Shown here: positions 44,404 through 50,169 of the stretch, in pieces | How positions within the stretch are numbered: the first letter of the stretch is position 1 | Layout: the number at the start of each line of letters is the position of its first letter | From: Gemmataceae bacterium | GTDB lineage: Bacteria; Planctomycetota; Planctomycetia; Gemmatales; Gemmataceae | Direction of reading: 5' to 3' | DNA: 50,169 bases | Assembly: GCA_019752375.1 (NCBI GenBank) | Contig: JAIEMG010000097.1 | Location: 1 to 50,169 of the forward strand | The notes under the pieces: generated by a model | Database searches by the model: none | The model's input: only the letters and a program-made list of their open reading frames with translations | What the model was told of the DNA's origin: nothing | Position numbers and translations under genes: made by a program

Positions 44404-44466
44404 TTCGTAGGACGGATTTCCAATCCGTCCGTATTTGCCGGACGGATTGGAAATCCGTCCTACGAA
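44404..44466. repeat. 27-bp palindrome made of hairpins
   Basis: Arms 44404-44430 and 44440-44466 are exact inverted copies around a 9-base loop. Each arm is itself a hairpin (GGACGGATT-TCC-AATCCGTCC), so the site can fold as one long stem or two short ones. Confidence 0.93.
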
Positions 44467-44650
44467 ATAACTCTTGGACGCCCACTTAGAGTCTATCTGC
44501 AAAGAAACGCTTGAAACTAGGGGTATCCTGGAATTGCGATCACGCCTGAATCGCGTTTTCTGCTGGATATTTCGGCGATCATCCGGTTTCAGGCCCCGCA
44601 TGAATCACCAAGGCCCCCTAATTTCATGGGAAAACTCTCCGGATAGACTC

Positions 44651-45751
44651 TTAGACCGCACCACACTCCAACCCAAACGTCTCCGCCACCGCCGGGTTGG
44701 TCACCGTCCCATTGCGGATGTTGACGCCCTGGGCCAGGGCCGCGTTCTCGCGCACCGCACGTTCGCAACCCTTCTTTGCCAGCTGCAGGACATAGGGCAA
44801 AGTCACGTTCGTCAGCGCGTAGGTGCTGGTGCGGCCAACGGCGCCGGGCATGTTGGTCACGCAGTAGTGAACCACGTCGTGAACCATGTACGTGGGGTTC
44901 GAGTGGGTCGTCGGCCTTGACGTCTCGATGCAGCCGCCCTGGTCGATGGCCACGTCGATGATGACGGCCCCCGGCGGCATGCCCTTGAGATCGTTTTCCT
45001 TCACCAGGTACGGCGCGCGGGCACCGGGAATCAGCACGGCGCCGATCAGCAGATCGGTCCGCGCCAGACAGTCGAGGATATTGTGGCGATGGCTGAAGAG
45101 CGTCGTCACATTCTTCGGCATCACGTCATCGAGGTAGCGCAAGCGATCGAGGTTGATGTCGAGGATGGCGACATTGGCGCCCAGGCCGGCGGCCACCTTT
45201 GCCGCGTTGGCGCCGACCACGCCGGCGCCCAGGATCGTCACGTTCGCCGGCAGCACGCCCGGCACGCCGCCCAGGAGAATGCCCCGGCCTTCGAACGGGC
45301 GTTCCAGGTACTTCGCCCCTTCCTGGATGCTCATGCGGCCGGCGACTTCGCTCATCGGCGTCAGCAGGGGCAAGGTGCCGCGCGAGTCCTTGATTGTCTC
45401 GTAAGCGATGGCCGTGATGCCCGACTTGATCACGGCACGCGTGAGGTGCTCGTCCGCGGCGAAGTGGAAGTAGGTGAAGACGGTCTGGCCGGCGCGCATC
45501 AGCGGCCATTCTTCCGGCAACGGTTCCTTCACCTTCACGATCAGGTCGGAGCGCCTCCAGATGGCGGCGGCGTCGGCCACGATCTCGGCGCCGTGGCCCG
45601 CATACTGTTCGTCCGTGATGCCCGAACCGTGTCCCGCGCCGGCCTGGATCAGCACCTGATGGCCGGCTTTCGTCAGTTCCTCGACGCCGACAGGGATCAT
45701 GGCGATGCGGTATTCGTGTGTCTTGATTTCCTTCGGCACGCCGACGATCAT
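44651..45751 (-). CDS. ald: Alanine dehydrogenase
   Basis: The product is 366 aa, normal length. The ATG at 45751 has AGGA upstream; the GTG at 45766 is less likely. It reversibly deaminates alanine to pyruvate with NAD. The N-terminus MIVGVPKEIKTHEYRIAMIP, the catalytic Lys in IVKVKEPLPEEW, the His in YFHFAADEHL, the Rossmann motif VTILGAGVVGANAAKVAAGLGA, and VIIDVAIDQGGCIETS with the catalytic Asp are all present. It appears monocistronic and divergent from the large BNR protein. Confidence 0.95.
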   Translation of the reverse strand: MIVGVPKEIKTHEYRIAMIPVGVEELTKAGHQVLIQAGAGHGSGITDEQYAGHGAEIVADAAAIWRRSDLIVKVKEPLPEEWPLMRAGQTVFTYFHFAADEHLTRAVIKSGITAIAYETIKDSRGTLPLLTPMSEVAGRMSIQEGAKYLERPFEGRGILLGGVPGVLPANVTILGAGVVGANAAKVAAGLGANVAILDINLDRLRYLDDVMPKNVTTLFSHRHNILDCLARTDLLIGAVLIPGARAPYLVKENDLKGMPPGAVIIDVAIDQGGCIETSRPTTHSNPTYMVHDVVHYCVTNMPGAVGRTSTYALTNVTLPYVLQLAKKGCERAVRENAALAQGVNIRNGTVTNPAVAETFGLECGAV

Positions 45752-45994
45752 GCGCTGGATCCTCACCCGGGAAAGCGGTCATTCTGGGAGGGCGGGGGAA
45801 GTGAATCAAGGTCAAACCGCTTCCGGTTTTGCCGATCCTGCCGTAAGCGCCTGGAATGCCCACCTTGGACGCGGGAGTAGGGTAGAGTTCTAAACTGGAA
45901 AATCCGTGAAAGAGCCTTTCGGGCCTGTTACGCTGGCCTTCATTCCTCTCATTCCCCATCTGCTCGCGTCCTTGATTGCCGAGGTTTCGCTGCC

Positions 45995-48900
45995 ATGCTC
46001 CGTTTCTCTCCTTCGCTTCGGTTGTTGGTTCTGGGGCTTCTTACACTGGGACTGCTGGCCATCGCCACTGGACCGGTGCCGTCCGCGGAGCAGGCGAACC
46101 CGAACGAGAAAGACATCGCCGATCTGCAGAAGCAAATCGAAGCGCTGACCAAGAAGCTCAACGACCTGAAGATGAAGAGCGGCGTGCCGACGCCAACGCC
46201 CACCGGCGACACGACCCTCAATCCCGACTGGATCAAGACGCTGAACTGGCGTGCCCTCGGTCCAGCATCGATGGGCGGCCGGATCGTTGCTCTATCCGTA
46301 TTCGAAGCCGATCCGACCACGTACTGGGTTGCAACGGCATCGGGCGGTCTGCTCAAGACCAGCAACAATGGCGTCACCTTCGAGCACCAGTTCGACAAGG
46401 AAGCAACGGTTTCGATTGGCGACGTGTGCGTGGCGCCATCGGACAGCAATATCGTCTGGGTCGGCACCGGCGAGAACAACCCGCGCAACTCCGTCAGCTA
46501 CGGCGACGGCGTCTACAAGTCCACCGACGGCGGCAAGACCTGGAAGAACATGGGCCTCAAGAAGTCGTTCCAGGTCGGCCGCATCGCCATTCATCCCAAG
46601 GACGCGAATACGGTCTACGTCGGCGCCCTGGGCCGACTCTACGGCCCGAATGAAGAACGCGGCCTGTTCAAGACGACGGACGGCGGCAAGACGTGGGACA
46701 AGGTGTTCTACATCGACGACAAGACCGGCATCATCGACGTGCAGATGCACCCGACCGACCCGAACACGCTCGTGGTTGCCGCCTGGGAACGGCAGCGCGA
46801 CGGCTTCGACAGTCATCCCGGCAGCTCTCCGCCCGAAGGCCACGACGGCTACGAGCCAATGAAGAAATGGAGCATGACGTCCGGCATCTACAAGACCACC
46901 GACGGCGGCAAGACGTTCAAGAAGCTGACCAAAGGCCTGCCGACGTGCGCCCTGGGCAGAATTGGCCTGGACTACTATCGCAAGGACCCCAACACGATCT
47001 TTGCCGTCATCGATAGCGAGAAGATCGGCGGCGGTCCACCGCAAGCTGCGGGCGGCGATGGCTACCTGGGAATCCAGGGCGAGGACAGCGATGCCGGGGC
47101 TCGTCTCACCCAGATCACTCCCGACGGTCCCGCGGCCAAGTCCGGGCTCATGGCCGGCGACATCGTGCTGGCCATCGACGCCAAGGTCGTGCTCTCCTAC
47201 AAGCAGATGGTGGAACATATCACGACGCACAAGGCCAGCGACAAACTCGCCTTCAAAATCGCGCGCAACCGCGAGGCGAAGGAAATCCCGGTGACGTTGG
47301 GCAAGCGTCCCGGCGGTCCGGCCGTCAATCCGAAGCGGCCATTCATGTCACGGCTCGCCAGCCAGCCTGAAAATGTGCAGGAGAAGCAAGGCGCCGATGG
47401 CTTCCAGTACGGCGGCATCTACAAATCCACGGATGGCGGCGAATCGTGGACGCGGATCAACAGCCTCAATCCGCGCCCCATGTATTTCAGTCAGGTGCGC
47501 GTCGATCCGAGCGACGACAAGCACGTTTACGTCCTGGGAATCGAGCTCTATCGCTCGATGGATGGCGGCAAGAGCTTCCGCAACGATGCCGGCAAGGGCG
47601 TCCATGCGGACCATCATGCGATGTGGATCAATCCGCGCGATGGACGGCATTCCATCCTGGGCGGAGATGGTGGTGTCTACGTGACGCACGACCGCACGGC
47701 CCACTGGGATTTCCACAATCACTTTGCCATTGGCCAGTTTTATCACGTCTGCGTGGACAACAAGAAGCCGTACCATGTTTACGGCGGCTTGCAGGACAAC
47801 GGCAGCTGGGGCGGGCCCAGCCAGACGCTTCGTCCGGCGGGCGCCATCAACGAGGACTGGTACGTGGTTGGCGGCGGCGATGGCTTCGTCTGCCGCGTCG
47901 ATCCCACCGACAGCGACCTGGTCTATTTCGAGAGCCAGGACGGCAACATGCAGCGCCGCAACCTGCGCACCGGTCAGTTCAAGTCGATTCGTCCCAAAGG
48001 CGCGCAGCCAGGCACTTATCGCTTCAACTGGAACACGCCATTCGTCCTGTCCAGCCACAATCCGAACATCTTCTACGCGGCCGGCAACGTCGTCTTCCGC
48101 TCCGTGAAGCAGGGCGAAGACCTGCGTGTCATCTCGCCTGACATCACGCGCACGAAGCGGGGCAGTGGCACCGCGGTCGCCGAGTCGCCGTTGAACGCCG
48201 ATCTGCTTTACGCCGGCACCGATGACGGTGCATTGTGGGTGACGCGCGATGGGGGCACCAAGTGGACGAACATCGCCGAGAAAGTTGGCCTGCCGGGGCC
48301 ACGCTGGGTGGCGACCATTGAAGCATCGCGTTTTGGCGAGGGCCGAGCCTACGTCGTCTTCGATGGGCATCGCAGTGACGACGACGAGCCCCATGTCTAC
48401 GTCACGGAAGATTTCGGCCAGAACTGGACGTCGCTGCGCGGCAACTTGCCCACCGGCTCGACGCGCGTGCTGCGTGAGGACGTCAAGAACCCGAACCTGC
48501 TCTACCTGGGGACCGAGTTCGCCGTCTGGGCTTCGGTGGACCGCGGCAAGTCATGGCAGAAGCTGAACAACAACCTACCGACCGTGGCGGTCCACGAGAT
48601 TGCCGTGCATCCAACAGCCGGCGAAATCGTGGCGGCAACCCATGGGCGAAGCCTGTGGGCGCTCGACGTGACGCCGCTTCGACAGATGACGACCGAGGTC
48701 CTCAAAGCGAAGGCGCATCTCTACGAACCGAATACGGTGGTGCGCTGGCGCACCGAGCCGACCAAGGGATCGATCTACGGCATCGGCAGCCGACATTTCT
48801 TCGGCAGCAATCCGCCGAAGGGCGCCCAGCTCTTTTATTCGTTGACTCAGAAGGCCGACAAGGTGAACATCAAGTTACTCGACATTAACGGCAAGACGAT

Positions 48901-49192
48901 CAAGGAGCTGCCTGGGAAGGGCGAGCCCGGCCTGCATCGCGTGGCCTGGGACTTGAGCGGCGCGCAAACGCGCCCGCCGGAGCAGCCGGTGAAGGGACCC
49001 CCGCGCCGGCCCGATCAAGTACCGCTGCAGGCGGTGCCGTCCGGAGTCTATCGCGTGGTGCTGACGGTGGATGGCATCGAATACACGCAAAAGGTCCGCA
49101 TCGAGATGGACCCCACGCTCCCCAGCAGCGTTATCGCGGAAGAGGAAGAGCCCCGGCCTGCCGCTGCCGACCGGAAAGACATCGACGACTGA
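45995..49192 (+). CDS. Exported BNR-propeller protein with internal PDZ
   Basis: The product is 1065 aa. A signal peptide (LLVLGLLTLGLLAIATGPVPSA) precedes a short coiled coil (DIADLQKQIEALTKKLNDL). Sortilin/VPS10-like BNR repeats with Asp-boxes (STDGGKTW, TTDGGKTW, STDGGESW) build a propeller across residues about 80-890. A PDZ domain interrupts it at about 355-440 (YLGIQGEDSDAGARLTQI, GPAAKSGLMAGDIVLAID). The C-terminal beta domain (about 910-1045) resembles the fibronectin-like tails of such proteins. Probable location is the periplasm or cell surface, with a binding role. Enzymatic activity is not evident. Confidence 0.88.
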   Translation: MLRFSPSLRLLVLGLLTLGLLAIATGPVPSAEQANPNEKDIADLQKQIEALTKKLNDLKMKSGVPTPTPTGDTTLNPDWIKTLNWRALGPASMGGRIVALSVFEADPTTYWVATASGGLLKTSNNGVTFEHQFDKEATVSIGDVCVAPSDSNIVWVGTGENNPRNSVSYGDGVYKSTDGGKTWKNMGLKKSFQVGRIAIHPKDANTVYVGALGRLYGPNEERGLFKTTDGGKTWDKVFYIDDKTGIIDVQMHPTDPNTLVVAAWERQRDGFDSHPGSSPPEGHDGYEPMKKWSMTSGIYKTTDGGKTFKKLTKGLPTCALGRIGLDYYRKDPNTIFAVIDSEKIGGGPPQAAGGDGYLGIQGEDSDAGARLTQITPDGPAAKSGLMAGDIVLAIDAKVVLSYKQMVEHITTHKASDKLAFKIARNREAKEIPVTLGKRPGGPAVNPKRPFMSRLASQPENVQEKQGADGFQYGGIYKSTDGGESWTRINSLNPRPMYFSQVRVDPSDDKHVYVLGIELYRSMDGGKSFRNDAGKGVHADHHAMWINPRDGRHSILGGDGGVYVTHDRTAHWDFHNHFAIGQFYHVCVDNKKPYHVYGGLQDNGSWGGPSQTLRPAGAINEDWYVVGGGDGFVCRVDPTDSDLVYFESQDGNMQRRNLRTGQFKSIRPKGAQPGTYRFNWNTPFVLSSHNPNIFYAAGNVVFRSVKQGEDLRVISPDITRTKRGSGTAVAESPLNADLLYAGTDDGALWVTRDGGTKWTNIAEKVGLPGPRWVATIEASRFGEGRAYVVFDGHRSDDDEPHVYVTEDFGQNWTSLRGNLPTGSTRVLREDVKNPNLLYLGTEFAVWASVDRGKSWQKLNNNLPTVAVHEIAVHPTAGEIVAATHGRSLWALDVTPLRQMTTEVLKAKAHLYEPNTVVRWRTEPTKGSIYGIGSRHFFGSNPPKGAQLFYSLTQKADKVNIKLLDINGKTIKELPGKGEPGLHRVAWDLSGAQTRPPEQPVKGPPRRPDQVPLQAVPSGVYRVVLTVDGIEYTQKVRIEMDPTLPSSVIAEEEEPRPAAADRKDIDD

Positions 49193-49272
49193 GCCGCGGT
49201 TGAGCTTTCAAGATGGTGTTACGCTTTCGTTATTCATACATCGTCTCACTCGTGTTCGTCTGGAGGTGATTC

Positions 49273-50055
49273 ATGATTCCTCCCTCGTGCCGGCGTCGGG
49301 CCGGATTCACGCTGATTGAATTGCTGGTGGTAATCGCCATCATTGCAATCCTGATTGCCATGCTTCTAACCGCGGTGCAGAAAGCCCGCGAAGCCGCTGC
49401 ACGCGTCAAGTGCCAGAGCAACATGCGGCAGGTGGCACTGGCGCTGCACACCTATCACGATGCTCGCGGCAGCTTCCCGCCGGGAACCTATGGTCCGGTG
49501 GACAATTCCAGCCACTCGCCTAACAACCGCCGCTGCTGGTTGCACGATATCCTGTCCTTCCTTGAACAAAACGAGATTGCATCCGCGTTCGAGACCTACA
49601 TGGCCGCCGGCGGCGGCGCGTTGAGCTTTCCCAAGATCGACAATTACTACGTCTCGGCGATGATGTGTCCGTCCGATCCGACCAATCCCAAGCTGCACAC
49701 GTTTTGGGGCGACGGCGGCAACAAGACCCAAGGGTTTTCAGGCAACATCGTCGTCAACGGCGGCAATGACTACTTCAATCCGGGAGGCAGCAGTAATAAC
49801 CTGGGCGGCATGTTCTTCACCATGTCCAGCGTCCGCGTGGACGACGTGGGCGACGGCACCGCGCACACGGCCCTACTCAGCGAGCTGATCCTGAGCCCCG
49901 ACGTCGCCGATCACGACATCCGCGGCCGCTATCACAATCCGACGCATAGCGGAGTCGCGTTCAGCACTCGTTTGCCCCCCAACACCAGCGTTCCCGACGT
50001 CTTCAACTGGTGCTCGGCCAACCCCGTGAAGCGGGCGCCATGTATTTATGGGTAG
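49273..50055 (+). CDS. DUF1559 prepilin-like protein, short C-terminus
   Basis: The product is 260 aa. ATG 49273 follows GGAGGTG. A class III/type IV prepilin N-terminus is clear: RRAGFTLIELLVVIAIIAILIAMLLTAVQKAREAAAR. The DUF1559 body follows (CQSNMRQVALALHTYHDARGSFPPG, CPSDPTNP, GDGTAHTALLSEL). Full-length members usually continue to an HPGG...DGSVRF end; here TAG follows PCIYG and none of the next 114 bases, in any frame, restores that segment, so the C-terminus is shortened. These pseudopilins are very numerous in planctomycetes and are thought to form surface fibres or secretion-related structures. Confidence 0.85.
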   Translation: MIPPSCRRRAGFTLIELLVVIAIIAILIAMLLTAVQKAREAAARVKCQSNMRQVALALHTYHDARGSFPPGTYGPVDNSSHSPNNRRCWLHDILSFLEQNEIASAFETYMAAGGGALSFPKIDNYYVSAMMCPSDPTNPKLHTFWGDGGNKTQGFSGNIVVNGGNDYFNPGGSSNNLGGMFFTMSSVRVDDVGDGTAHTALLSELILSPDVADHDIRGRYHNPTHSGVAFSTRLPPNTSVPDVFNWCSANPVKRAPCIYG

Positions 50056-50169
50056 CTGTCCATTCTCTGCGGGCAGATGCCGGAAAGCATCGCTTTTTTG
50101 CGGAATTTATGGAAGCGGGCGCAGCTGCGCGAAGGCCGCGTTCATAGGCTATCGGCATGGACGCCATCG

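Overview
The window reads as a high-GC chromosomal piece from a planctomycete (phylum Planctomycetota; a Gemmata- or Pirellula-like lineage is my inference). The signs are families that are nearly diagnostic of the phylum: DUF1592/DUF1587 heme proteins paired with DUF1552, a DUF1501 + DUF1549/DUF1553 + secreted beta-domain trio, a DUF1559 prepilin-like protein, two Hanks-type Ser/Thr kinases, and an SUMF1/formylglycine-generating-enzyme-like protein.

Layout. 0.1-4 kb: a Tat-exported protein of unknown function and a membrane-anchored Ser/Thr kinase, both on the minus strand. 4.2-18.9 kb (plus strand): a GntR/FCD regulator with a 14-bp perfect palindromic operator-like site, a DUF1592/DUF1552 pair split by an inserted two-gene HEPN cassette, then a catabolic run: HpcH/HpaI-type aldolase, a D-2-hydroxyacid dehydrogenase broken by an in-frame TAG, a short-chain dehydrogenase, a fused E1 alpha-beta 2-oxoacid dehydrogenase, its E2, and an MFS carboxylate transporter. 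A plausible reading is uptake of a sugar acid or aromatic-derived acid, oxidation, aldol cleavage, and oxidative decarboxylation to an acyl-CoA. No E3 gene is present. 19.2-22.8 kb: a glycosyltransferase with a coiled-coil tail followed by divergent MurA and MurB paralogues. 23.2-27.9 kb: an SUMF1 protein divergent from an ACT-domain Ser/Thr kinase, a small antitoxin-like gene with a frameshifted PIN toxin, and rarA, which appears to start at AUC. 28.1-34.6 kb (minus): the DUF1501 trio. 34.8-42.1 kb (minus): xseA-xseB-ispA-dxs, nadK, acyP and an ABC-2 permease. xseB-ispA-dxs has the same order as in E. coli. 42.2-50.1 kb: a tiny exported lysine-rich protein, a frameshifted GT39-like glycosyltransferase, alanine dehydrogenase, a large BNR-propeller protein with an embedded PDZ domain, and a DUF1559 protein.

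The most striking structure outside genes is a set of intergenic palindromes. Their arms are often hairpins themselves, and several are nested inside one another. The best case, between nadK and dxs, has a 33-bp perfect outer arm enclosing a 14-bp arm, which encloses a 17-bp arm, with a further 16-bp hairpin alongside. Unrelated sequence families share this design. Three genes carry single disruptive changes (one TAG, two one-base shifts), so sequencing error should be excluded before biological interpretation.
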